Assembly (NCBI GenBank): GCA_937864085.1
Contig: CALMIH010000152.1
Coordinates: 1 to 5,928 of the forward strand
Origin: an uncultured Chloroflexota bacterium
GTDB lineage: Bacteria; Chloroflexota; Limnocylindria; Limnocylindrales; Limnocylindraceae
DNA length: 5,928 nt
Direction: 5' to 3'
A program made the translations under genes and the position numbers. Of the stretch, positions 1-5,928 are shown piece after piece (position 1 is the first letter of the stretch; each line of letters opens with the position of its first letter). Below the pieces are notes generated by a model. That model had not been told where the DNA came from, did no database searches, and saw only the letters and a program-made list of their open reading frames with translations.

Positions 1-1
1 T

Positions 2-760
2 GTTGGATATCGCCGCGATCGTCCAGTGCCAGGCGGCGTTGGGATCGTTGACGGCTGGATCGTTGCGGCGGGTGTGCCCCGCGCCGCACGCTTCGGTGGG
101 GGAGTCGCTTGGACTGGTCCCGGGGGCAGGATCGCGCCAGTTGATGAGATCGCTCTTCCTGGCGATCACAGCATCAGTAACGTCCTTGCAGCGATTTGCG
201 CTGGACTCGTTGCAGGGGTTGCACCAGATGCGATCCGCGCCGCGGTTGCTGGCTTCCGTGGCATCCCACATCGGCTGGAGACAGTTGCTGTCCTTGACGG
301 CATTCGCTACGTCAACGACGCGCAGGCGACACAGCCCGATGCGGTCGCGGCGGCGGTGCGCAGCTTCCGCAAGCCACTCGTCTTACTTGCAGGTGGGCGG
401 AGCAAGGGGCTGAACCTGACCGAGCTCGCTCCGATCATTGCCGCGCAGTGCAGCGGCGCGGTGCTCTTCGGCGAGTTGGCGGATGAGCTCGAAGGGCTCT
501 TCCGCGGCGCCGGTCTTCAACGAATAGATCGAGCGATGAGCATCCCCGATGCCGCGGCGCGTGGCGGTGCAATGGCGCGTGCGCTTCTCACTGAGTCGAA
601 GGGTCCTGTGAGTGGACTACTCCATGAGAGTGAGGCGCGTGCAACGGTGTTGCTGAGTCCGATCGGCTCCTCGTTTGACATGTTCAATAACCCGTTCGGC
701 GCGCGTGGTGATGCCTTCCGTGCCGCTGTACTCGAACTTCCAGCGGAGCACCGCGCATGA
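2..760 (+). CDS. murD: UDP-N-acetylmuramoyl-L-alanine--D-glutamate ligase, C-terminal part (5' truncated by window edge)
   Basis: MurD is a cytoplasmic ATP-dependent ligase that adds D-Glu to UDP-MurNAc-L-Ala. The frame is open from base 2, giving 252 residues; about 200 N-terminal residues (UMA-binding and most of the ATPase domain) would lie upstream, judged from the usual MurD length of about 450. Visible Mur-ligase signatures are the GxHxxxN motif at the end of the central domain (GDHSISN, H codon at 167-169), then IPHRLE, the C-terminal-domain motif NDAQATQPDA (311-340), GGRSKG (392-409, with the lysine that contacts D-Glu in the family) and LLSPIGSSFDMF (650-685, matching the Ser/Phe D-Glu pocket). 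The motif usually written NDSKATN lacks its lysine here. MurC is excluded because its C-terminal signatures are absent and the whole region aligns by eye with MurD. The in-frame GTG at 26 is not a credible start, since it lies inside the central domain. The stop overlaps the ftsW start (ATGA). Confidence 0.93.
   Translation, partial: VGYRRDRPVPGGVGIVDGWIVAAGVPRAARFGGGVAWTGPGGRIAPVDEIALPGDHSISNVLAAICAGLVAGVAPDAIRAAVAGFRGIPHRLETVAVLDGIRYVNDAQATQPDAVAAAVRSFRKPLVLLAGGRSKGLNLTELAPIIAAQCSGAVLFGELADELEGLFRGAGLQRIDRAMSIPDAAARGGAMARALLTESKGPVSGLLHESEARATVLLSPIGSSFDMFNNPFGARGDAFRAAVLELPAEHRA
745..748 (+). promoter_or_regulatory. Shine-Dalgarno site for ftsW
   Basis: GGAG lies 8 nt before the ATG at 757, inside the last murD codons. 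It supports the ATG at 757 as the ftsW start, which places the start in a 4-nt ATGA overlap with the murD stop and suggests translational coupling. Confidence 0.6.
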
Positions 761-2073
761 GCCGTGTCGTCCGACGCGTGGCTGGAACGCCGTTCGGTGG
801 CGTACGCCTCTCACCTCAGCGTGAGCCACGCACGGCACTCTCCCCGCAACGTGTGATCGCATCAATTCTTCGGGTGCAACGACCGCCACTGGATCAGTGG
901 ATCCTTCTGCCAGCGCTCTTCCTTGTCGCGATCGGCGTCCTGATGGTCTTCTCCTCATCTGCGCTCAACTCTCTCGCCGCAACTGATGACCCGTATTTCA
1001 TGGGTTGGAGGCAGGCACTCTTCGCGGCATGTGGCCTCGGCTCGATGGCGCTCCTCTCGCAGTGGGACTATCGCCGCTGGAGGTCGCTCTCCACGCCGCT
1101 CCTCTTCGTTGCGCTCGGGCTGCTCTGCGCAGTGATGGTTCTGCCGACCGAGCAGGGGTTCCGTCGCGCACTCACCGTTGGCCCAATTAGCATTCATGCC
1201 GCAGAGGTGGCGAAGCTCGCCCTCATCCTCTTCCTTGCCGATTTCCTCTCACGACGTGGCCATGCGATGGCTGAGCAGTCAACACTCCTCCCAGCACTTC
1301 TGGCGATCGGCCTCTCATTTGGCTTGGTGCTGATCGAGCCAGATCTTGGCACTGCAACGGTGATCGCTGGCGTTGGATTCGCCGTCTTCTTTTGCGCTGG
1401 CGCCCCCCTCCGTTGGGTCTTTGGGCCAGCGGCACTCGCCGTGGCGGTTGGTTTAATTGGGATCTCACTGCGCGAATACCAGGCGGCGCGACTCGGCAAC
1501 TGGATGGACCCCTTCTCAGATCCGATGGGAGACTCCTATCAGACGCTGCAGGGGCTCATCGCGATCGCCGTTGGCGGTCCGCTCGGAACCGGGATCGGCA
1601 CCTCGCAGCAGCTCGGTGGGGTGATCATCCCGTACGCCTGGAACGACTACATCTTCGCCGTTGTTGGGGAGGAGTTCGGCGCGCTCGGTACCACCACGGT
1701 GATCCTCGCCTTCCTCCTCCTCGCCGTGCGCGGACTGCGCGTCGCGCGTCGCGCCCCAGACACCTTCGGCGCGCTCTTAGCAACTGGGATTGTTGTCTGG
1801 ATTTGTGGCCAAGCCTTCATGAATATCGGGGTGGTACTTGCCCTCCTCCCCGTGACTGGCGTGCCGCTTCCACTCCTCTCACAGGGTGGTTCGTCGCTCT
1901 TGGTGCTGATGTCTGCGATTGGGCTCCTCCTCTCCGTCTCGCGTGAGACGATGGGGAGCAAGGAGATCGGAGGGAACGATGCGCGTAGTGATCGCGGGCG
2001 GCGGAACGGGGGGACACCTCTTCCCGGGATTCGCCGTGGCCCGTACGCTCCGACAGCAACACCCAGACGCTGA
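757..2073 (+). CDS. ftsW: Septal peptidoglycan glycosyltransferase FtsW (SEDS family)
   Basis: FtsW is an integral membrane SEDS protein that polymerises lipid II into glycan strands at the septum with a partner class B PBP. The 438 residues are strongly hydrophobic from about W48 onward, consistent with roughly ten membrane segments (the first about 48-68, ending MVFSSS). Family motifs are EPDLGTA (194-200), the extracellular-loop motif NDYIFAVVGEEFG with Asp297 matching the essential Asp of E. coli FtsW, and SQGGSSL (375-381) near the last helix. The usual QPSE motif reads HAAE (147-150), keeping only the Glu. FtsW is favoured over RodA by the murD/murG context and the IFAVVGEE pattern. Two parts are atypical: a 45-residue basic N-terminal tail (nine Arg in the first 42) and a C-terminal tail of about 30 residues (eight Arg) encoded entirely inside the murG overlap. 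The start is chosen for the ATGA overlap and the SD. Confidence 0.95.
   Translation: MSRVVRRVAGTPFGGVRLSPQREPRTALSPQRVIASILRVQRPPLDQWILLPALFLVAIGVLMVFSSSALNSLAATDDPYFMGWRQALFAACGLGSMALLSQWDYRRWRSLSTPLLFVALGLLCAVMVLPTEQGFRRALTVGPISIHAAEVAKLALILFLADFLSRRGHAMAEQSTLLPALLAIGLSFGLVLIEPDLGTATVIAGVGFAVFFCAGAPLRWVFGPAALAVAVGLIGISLREYQAARLGNWMDPFSDPMGDSYQTLQGLIAIAVGGPLGTGIGTSQQLGGVIIPYAWNDYIFAVVGEEFGALGTTTVILAFLLLAVRGLRVARRAPDTFGALLATGIVVWICGQAFMNIGVVLALLPVTGVPLPLLSQGGSSLLVLMSAIGLLLSVSRETMGSKEIGGNDARSDRGRRNGGTPLPGIRRGPYAPTATPRR
1960..1974 (+). promoter_or_regulatory. Double Shine-Dalgarno site for murG
   Basis: Two SD-like runs precede the murG ATG at 1979: AAGGAG at 1960-1965 (13 nt away) and GGAGGG at 1969-1974 (4 nt away). 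They lie within ftsW coding sequence. The ftsW stop is 92 nt downstream of the murG start, so ordinary stop-start coupling is unlikely, and a strong independent ribosome site makes sense here. The site decides the murG start. Confidence 0.75.
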
Positions 2074-3082
2074 GATCCACTGGCTCGGTGGTCAGCGCGG
2101 GATAGAGCGTGAGCTCCTCCCTGCTGAGGGATACCCGCTGACGCTCCTCGCCGCGCCGAGCCTGCGCATGAGTGGCGCAGGATTCGCCGCAACGCTGCGC
2201 GACGCGATCGCGTTGATCATCTCCATCCCTCAAGCGGTGCGCTACCTGCTGCGCCTTCGACCAGATGTGCTCTTCTCGACCGGTGGCTACATTGCGATCC
2301 CTGCGCTGATTGCCGCCGCGCTGACGCGCACCCCAAGCCTGATCTGGGAGGGAAATGTGCAAGCAGGCCGAAGCAACCGCCTGATTGCGCCGCTCGCCAG
2401 CGCACGCGCAGTAGCGTGGGCGGCAACTGCGAGTCAGGCGCCGTGGAGTGGCCGCGAGACGCTGGTTACAGGGACGCCTGTGCGGAACTTCGCCGGCCGC
2501 GATCGCAGCGCAGCACGCGCACGGTTCGGAGCCGCCGATGGGACCCCACTCCTCTTGATCTTCGGGGGTTCGCAGCGCGTAGTGCGCTTTGAGCGCGCGC
2601 TCTCTGGGGTCCTCATCGACCTCCTTGCCACATGGCAGATCATTCACATCGTTGCGGATGGCCTTGCAGAGGCTGAGTCAACGAAGCGAGGGCTCCCTGC
2701 AAACCTGCAGTCGCGCTATCTGCCACAGGCCTTCCTGCACGGTGGAGAGATGGAGGAGGCGCTCGTCGCCGCCGATCTCTTGCTCGGCCGCGCCGGCGCA
2801 TCAACACTCGCGGAGGCGGCGGCACTCGGCCTCGCATCGATCGCTGTCCCATATCCATACGCTGGTGGCCATCAGCGCGCCAATGCTGAGGCGCTCGCCG
2901 CCACTGGTGGCACCATTCTTATTGATGACGCGGATCTGACACCAGAACGCCTGCGTCAAGAGCTGAAGGTGCTCGCTGATCCCGCTGCACGTCAACGGAT
3001 CGGCAGGGCCGCCGCATCGCTGGCGCAACCGAACGCTGCGTTGCAGATCGCCGAGGCGCTGCAGCGCCTAGCGGTAAGGTGA
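1979..3082 (+). CDS. murG: UDP-N-acetylglucosamine--lipid I GlcNAc transferase MurG
   Basis: MurG is a GT28, GT-B-fold peripheral membrane enzyme that transfers GlcNAc from UDP-GlcNAc to lipid I, making lipid II on the inner face of the membrane. The product has 367 residues, a normal length. It opens with the acceptor-site glycine loop GGGTGGH (7-13), followed by GGQRGIERELL (37-47), the STGGY motif (100-104), WEGNVQAGRSN (123-133), TGTPVR (164-169), GGSQ (196-199), RAGASTLAE (271-279) and HQRANA (298-303), the last two forming the UDP-GlcNAc site. Departures from consensus are WEGN for HEQN, TGTPVR for TGNPVR, and GGSQRV for GGSQGA; the Asn, Arg and Ser believed to contact substrate remain. 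The ATG at 1979 is chosen because the conserved glycine loop begins at once and a strong SD precedes it. An upstream in-frame TTG at 1919 would add 20 residues unlike MurG. The first 95 nt are also ftsW coding sequence. Confidence 0.95.
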   Translation: MRVVIAGGGTGGHLFPGFAVARTLRQQHPDAEIHWLGGQRGIERELLPAEGYPLTLLAAPSLRMSGAGFAATLRDAIALIISIPQAVRYLLRLRPDVLFSTGGYIAIPALIAAALTRTPSLIWEGNVQAGRSNRLIAPLASARAVAWAATASQAPWSGRETLVTGTPVRNFAGRDRSAARARFGAADGTPLLLIFGGSQRVVRFERALSGVLIDLLATWQIIHIVADGLAEAESTKRGLPANLQSRYLPQAFLHGGEMEEALVAADLLLGRAGASTLAEAAALGLASIAVPYPYAGGHQRANAEALAATGGTILIDDADLTPERLRQELKVLADPAARQRIGRAAASLAQPNAALQIAEALQRLAVR

Positions 3083-3085
3083 GGG
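3076..3085 (+). promoter_or_regulatory. Shine-Dalgarno site for murB
   Basis: The purine-rich run AAGGTGAGGG spans the murG stop codon (TGA at 3080-3082) and ends 4 nt before the murB ATG at 3090. A ribosome ending on murG would sit on this site, so coupled re-initiation is likely. Confidence 0.55.
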
Positions 3086-3089
3086 CGTA

Positions 3090-4031
3090 ATGCCGGCTTG
3101 GAGCGAGCGTGACGAGGCGGGGAGAGAGCTCGAGCGTCGTCTCGGCATTCGTGCCGAACGTGACGCCTCGCTTGCCGAGCACACCACGATGCGGGTTGGC
3201 GGACCAGCAGATCTTCTCGCAACCATCCGGGATCGCTTCACCCTCCGTGGTGCAGTTCGTCTTGCACAGAGTCGTGGCTGGCCGCTGACGATCCTCGGGC
3301 GTGGCAGCAATGTCGTGATCAGTGATGCGGGGATCCGCGGGCTCGTCATCCTGAATCGAAGTGCGGGAGCAACTGTTGATGCTGCGACAAGAGTGATCAG
3401 CGCCGACTCCGGCCTCTCAATGGCGAAGCTCTCCACGCTTGCCGCTGAGGCTGGGCTCACCGGCGCAGAGTTCACCTTGGCGATCCCTGGCAATGTTGGT
3501 GGCGCAGTCTGGGCGAGTGCTGGCGCGCACGGTGGTGAGATCGCGCAGATCATTCAGGGCGCCACGATCTTGCGTCCCGATGGGAGTGAAGAGGAGCTGC
3601 CACGTGAAGCGCTCGAGCTTTCGTACCGAAGCTCGCGATTCAAGGGCGAGGCTGGTCGCGGCGAGGTGGTTTTGGGTGCAACGTTCCAACTGCAACGTGG
3701 CGATCCTGAACTCATTCGCGGCCAACTGGAAGAGATTCGACGCTGGCGGCGAGAACACCAACCACTCGGCATCCCGAGCGCGGGGAGCGTCTTTCGCAAC
3801 CCGCCGGGTGACCAGAGCGCGGGCGCACTGATTGAGGCGGCGGGGCTGAAGGGACGCAGGATCGGTGGTGCCGAGGTCTCCACCATGCACGCCAATTGGA
3901 TACTAAATCGTGGCGGGGCAACCGCCGCAGAGATCCGCGAGCTGCACACCCTCTGCGCTGCTGAAGTGCAGCGGACGGCGGGGATCGCGCTGGAGTCAGA
4001 GATCGTCTTCCTCGGCGAGGGGGCGCAGTGA
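3090..4031 (+). CDS. murB: UDP-N-acetylenolpyruvoylglucosamine reductase MurB
   Basis: MurB is a cytoplasmic FAD enzyme that reduces UDP-GlcNAc-enolpyruvate to UDP-MurNAc with NADPH, the second committed step of peptidoglycan precursor synthesis. The 313-residue product has the FAD-binding domain first (HTTMRVGGPAD 31-41; LGRGSNVVISD 69-79; GAEFTLAIPGNVGGAV 125-140; SAGAHGGE 143-150), then the C-terminal substrate domain. Catalytic residues are visible: Arg180 in SYRSSRF, Ser233 in PSAGSVFRNP (proton donor), and Glu304 in LESEIVFLG. IGGAEVSTMHANW (258-270) is the usual late motif. The length and the direct run through SYRSS resemble the shorter type II MurB rather than the E. coli type I enzyme. 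The consensus MNAGA reads ASAGA. The ATG at 3090 follows murG by 7 nt and has an SD. murC, a frequent immediate upstream neighbour, is absent. Confidence 0.96.
   Translation: MPAWSERDEAGRELERRLGIRAERDASLAEHTTMRVGGPADLLATIRDRFTLRGAVRLAQSRGWPLTILGRGSNVVISDAGIRGLVILNRSAGATVDAATRVISADSGLSMAKLSTLAAEAGLTGAEFTLAIPGNVGGAVWASAGAHGGEIAQIIQGATILRPDGSEEELPREALELSYRSSRFKGEAGRGEVVLGATFQLQRGDPELIRGQLEEIRRWRREHQPLGIPSAGSVFRNPPGDQSAGALIEAAGLKGRRIGGAEVSTMHANWILNRGGATAAEIRELHTLCAAEVQRTAGIALESEIVFLGEGAQ
4017..4023 (+). promoter_or_regulatory. Shine-Dalgarno site for ddl
   Basis: GAGGGGG ends 4 nt before the GTG at 4028, within the last murB codons. It supports GTG as the start over a later in-frame TTG (4052) or GTG (4079), because neither of those has a comparable upstream site. 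Confidence 0.5.
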
Positions 4032-5173
4032 GCGACACGATCAGGGGCGGCTTGAACGGTGCGCTGTCGCTTCCGCACGTGGTTGTCCTCTACGGCGGAC
4101 GCAGTGCCGAGGCGGAGATCTCCGTTGTCTCTGGAAGCGCCATCTCCGCCGCCCTCATGGAGCGAGGCCTCACTGTGTCGCAACTGCTCATTCTGCGCAA
4201 CGGCCTCGCCGCGCTCCTCCCAGACGGCCACCTTCGTGGCGATCGTGCAGCAACCGAGTACACCGGCGAGGAGCGAGCCCGAGCGTTAGTCAGCGCACCA
4301 TTCCGCCCCCTGAGCGAGCTGCTCAACGAGTTGATCGCGCGCCACCCAGGAGCCGTGTTCATCCCCGCACTTCATGGGCCAGGTGATGAGGATGGTGATG
4401 TGCAGCAGGCCCTTGATACGAAGGGGGTCGCCTTTGTAGGGGCACGTCCCGCCGCTGCAGCACTCGGCATGGACAAAGCGCGCTTCAAGGATCTCGCCGC
4501 CTCACTCGGTATCCCAGTGTTGCCACACATGCTGATCAGTGCAGCGCGTTGGAAGACGGCGCGCGCGGCGGTCCTCGCGGAGATTGCAGCGTTCGCCGCT
4601 GAGCAGACCGAAGCGGGGGCACTGATCGGGAAGCCTGTCGCACACGGCTCCTCCATTGGGATGCGCATTGCGCGAACTCCGGAAGAATGGTCACTCGCTG
4701 TTGAACTTGCGCTCCAGTACGGTGACGTCGCGCTCCTTGAGCCATATCTCACCAAACCGCGTGAGCTAGAGATCGCGCTCCTTGAGCGCGCTGACGGCAC
4801 CGTTGTTGCGTACGGTCCGGGCGAGGTCTTCCCTGGGCGTGAGTTTTACGACTACGACGCGAAGTACGCGGACGGCGTCTCGCGCACCACCACCGCACCC
4901 GATCTTTCAGCCGCGGTGAGCGAACCGCTTCGCGCCGCCGCGCTGCAGCTCTTCCGCGCGTTCGGTGGACGTGGCCTTGCGCGAATGGACTTCTTGATGC
5001 GTTCTATCGGCCCAGAGGCGGGGCGCTGGTACATCTCCGAGGTCAACACCTTCCCGGGCTTTACGCCAATCTCGCTCTTCCCTTTGCTCATCACCGCTGC
5101 GGGTTGCAGCTTCGCAGATCTCTGCTTCGACCTTGTGGTGACGGCGCAGGCCCAGTCGCAACGCGCTTCATGA
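4028..5173 (+). CDS. ddl: D-alanine--D-alanine ligase
   Basis: Ddl is a cytoplasmic ATP-grasp enzyme that joins two D-Ala, the dipeptide MurF adds to the precursor. The 381-residue product has the N-terminal motif YGGRSAEAEIS (22-32, Glu28 matching Glu15 of E. coli DdlB), HGPGDEDG (116-123), MDK (148-150, ATP-site Lys), KPVAHGSSIG (202-211), the omega loop FYDYDAKY (273-280), and the metal site Asp321 (ARMDFL), Glu338 and Asn340 (SEVNTFPGFTPIS). Lys279-Tyr280 of the omega loop match Lys215-Tyr216 of DdlB, which points to D-Ala-D-Ala rather than D-Ala-D-lactate synthesis. The consensus GEDG reads DEDG and NEVN reads SEVN, but the known metal ligands are kept. The protein is somewhat longer than the roughly 310-residue DdlB, nearer DdlA or Gram-positive Ddl length. 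The GTG start shares GTGA with the murB stop; about 16 residues precede the first conserved strand. The stop overlaps the ftsQ start (ATGA). Confidence 0.96.
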   Translation: MSDTIRGGLNGALSLPHVVVLYGGRSAEAEISVVSGSAISAALMERGLTVSQLLILRNGLAALLPDGHLRGDRAATEYTGEERARALVSAPFRPLSELLNELIARHPGAVFIPALHGPGDEDGDVQQALDTKGVAFVGARPAAAALGMDKARFKDLAASLGIPVLPHMLISAARWKTARAAVLAEIAAFAAEQTEAGALIGKPVAHGSSIGMRIARTPEEWSLAVELALQYGDVALLEPYLTKPRELEIALLERADGTVVAYGPGEVFPGREFYDYDAKYADGVSRTTTAPDLSAAVSEPLRAAALQLFRAFGGRGLARMDFLMRSIGPEAGRWYISEVNTFPGFTPISLFPLLITAAGCSFADLCFDLVVTAQAQSQRAS

Positions 5174-5928
5174 ACGAACGCGACCGTCGCGCACAGCAGC
5201 ACCCCTCTCGTCGCAGCGGCGGTGCGCGTCCGTTCGGACCGGGTGAGGCGCCACTCGGTGTGCGCCCTGGCCTCGCTGGTCAACGTCGGCGCGCTGGTGT
5301 TGAGACGGCGCCACGCCCTGTAGGGCGCGAAGCGGTACCTGCGGGGCGACGCGCTGGGGGCAGGCGACTTCGCCCAGAGACGGTGCGTGCCTTGCGGCGC
5401 ATCGCCATTCTCGTGCTGATGATCGGCGCCACGCTTGCTCCACCAGCACTCGCCTCAAGTGGCACCTTCAAGATCACCTCGCTTCGCCTCGTCGGCCTGG
5501 GACTCCTCGACGAAGGTGCGGTGAGCGCAGCGAGTGGCGTCGTGCTCGGCGACGGACTACTGACGAGCGATCCACGTCGCATTGAGCTGATGCTGGATGC
5601 GATCCCATTCGTTGCATCGTCGCGCGTGAGGGTTGGGCTCCCCGGCGAGATTCGCGCAGAGATCCGTGAGGAGCGGCCACTCCTACGCTGGAGCAGCAGC
5701 GGGAGCATCTACCTCTTGAGCGGCGGCGGTGAGTTGCTCGGCCTCGCCAACTCGCCTCTTCTTAGTAGTGCCGGCCGCACCATGCTGGATCAGCTTCCAC
5801 TGATCAACGATCTGCGCGGCGGAGCCCCACTCCTCCCTGGAGCGCTGATCTCACGACTCGACCTCGACATTGCAACACGGCTTGCCTGTCTCACACTTGC
5901 CGACCTCGGCAGCACGGCGACGCGCCTC
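5170..5928 (+). CDS. ftsQ: Cell division protein FtsQ/DivIB, POTRA domain (3' truncated by window edge)
   Basis: FtsQ is a bitopic membrane protein of the divisome that links FtsB/FtsL to other division proteins through its extracytoplasmic POTRA domain. The frame is open from ATG 5170 to the window edge (253 residues, no stop). Residues 1-77 form a polar Arg/Gly/Pro-rich tail with 20 Arg and no Lys, likely disordered and cytoplasmic. A hydrophobic segment spans about 78-95 (RR then IAILVLMIGATLAPPALA). The POTRA domain follows: FKITSLRLVG (100-109), a DPRRIELML helix (134-142), IPFVASSRVRVGLPGEIRAE (145-164) and REERPLLRW (166-174), matching the usual P-V-x-x-A, LP-x-x-x-x-x-I and ErrPxAxW pattern. 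The beta domain begins after this (YLLSGGGELLG, then a later LPLINDLRG). The start overlaps the ddl stop (ATGA) and has no clear SD within about 15 nt, so translation probably depends on coupling to ddl. The hydrophobic segment ends in ALA-SS, which resembles a signal peptidase I site. Confidence 0.9.
   Translation, partial: MNERDRRAQQHPSRRSGGARPFGPGEAPLGVRPGLAGQRRRAGVETAPRPVGREAVPAGRRAGGRRLRPETVRALRRIAILVLMIGATLAPPALASSGTFKITSLRLVGLGLLDEGAVSAASGVVLGDGLLTSDPRRIELMLDAIPFVASSRVRVGLPGEIRAEIREERPLLRWSSSGSIYLLSGGGELLGLANSPLLSSAGRTMLDQLPLINDLRGGAPLLPGALISRLDLDIATRLACLTLADLGSTATRL

Noticed and set aside
3..413. + strand ORF of 136 codons at the left edge
   Set aside because: It overlaps murD in another frame and lacks any motif; the frame beginning at base 2 carries the Mur-ligase signatures.
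675..703. TTGACA hexamer as a possible internal promoter before ftsW
   Set aside because: The bases 17 nt downstream are GC-rich with no -10-like hexamer, and TTGACA is explained by codons of the conserved MurD SSFDMF motif.
1392..1946. + strand ORF of 184 codons inside ftsW in another frame
   Set aside because: It sits entirely inside the membrane-spanning part of ftsW, and its Arg/Trp-rich translation resembles no family. Only the ftsW frame shows conserved motifs.
1919..1978. Upstream TTG start that would extend MurG by 20 residues
   Set aside because: The extra residues do not resemble MurG, whereas the ATG at 1979 directly precedes the conserved glycine loop and has a strong SD.
1817..2647. 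Long - strand ORF of 276 codons opposite ftsW/murG
   Set aside because: It lies wholly antisense to well-conserved ftsW and murG, its translation is low-complexity and Arg/Ser/Ala-rich with no recognisable motif, and such open frames are expected from the GC-skewed third codon positions of the real genes.
3554..4231. - strand ORF of 225 codons opposite murB/ddl
   Set aside because: It is antisense to the conserved murB C-terminus and ddl N-terminus, with no motif, RBS or domain pattern; it is a compositional shadow.
757..5300. Shared PFG-containing Arg/Gly/Pro pattern in the N-terminal tails of FtsW and FtsQ as a common interaction motif
   Set aside because: The similarity is limited to low-complexity composition and a short PFG match, which is not enough to claim homology or a shared partner.

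Overview
This window is a segment of a dcw (division and cell wall) operon from a GC-rich bacterium. All six genes lie on the + strand: the 3' end of murD, complete ftsW, murG, murB and ddl, and the 5' part of ftsQ. The gene set, the arginine-rich and lysine-poor proteins, and the tight packing fit a GC-rich, probably streamlined bacterium. Motif style (a MurD without the lysine of the NDSKAT motif, a MurG with WEGN in place of HEQN) makes me lean weakly towards Chloroflexota. This is an inference and no marker here settles it.

Layout: murD runs in from the left edge and ends in an ATGA overlap with ftsW (757-760). ftsW (757-2073) overlaps murG (1979-3082) by 95 nt in a different frame. murG is followed after 7 nt by murB (3090-4031). 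murB and ddl (4028-5173) share GTGA. ddl and ftsQ (5170 to the right edge) share ATGA. There is no intergenic space for a promoter or terminator, no RNA gene, no mobile element and no CRISPR array. The ORFs on the - strand and in other + frames are shadows of these genes.

How the genes work together: MurD and MurB are cytoplasmic enzymes of UDP-MurNAc-peptide synthesis. Ddl makes the D-Ala-D-Ala that MurF later attaches. MurG adds GlcNAc to lipid I to give lipid II. FtsW is the septal SEDS glycan polymerase, and FtsQ is the POTRA-domain divisome scaffold. murC, often found between murG and murB, is not here.

I see no new biological system. The points worth a second look are the 95-nt dual-coding ftsW/murG overlap, the missing murC, the basic N-terminal tails of FtsW and FtsQ, an AxA signal-peptidase-like site in FtsQ, and several departures from family consensus in MurD, FtsW, MurG and Ddl.
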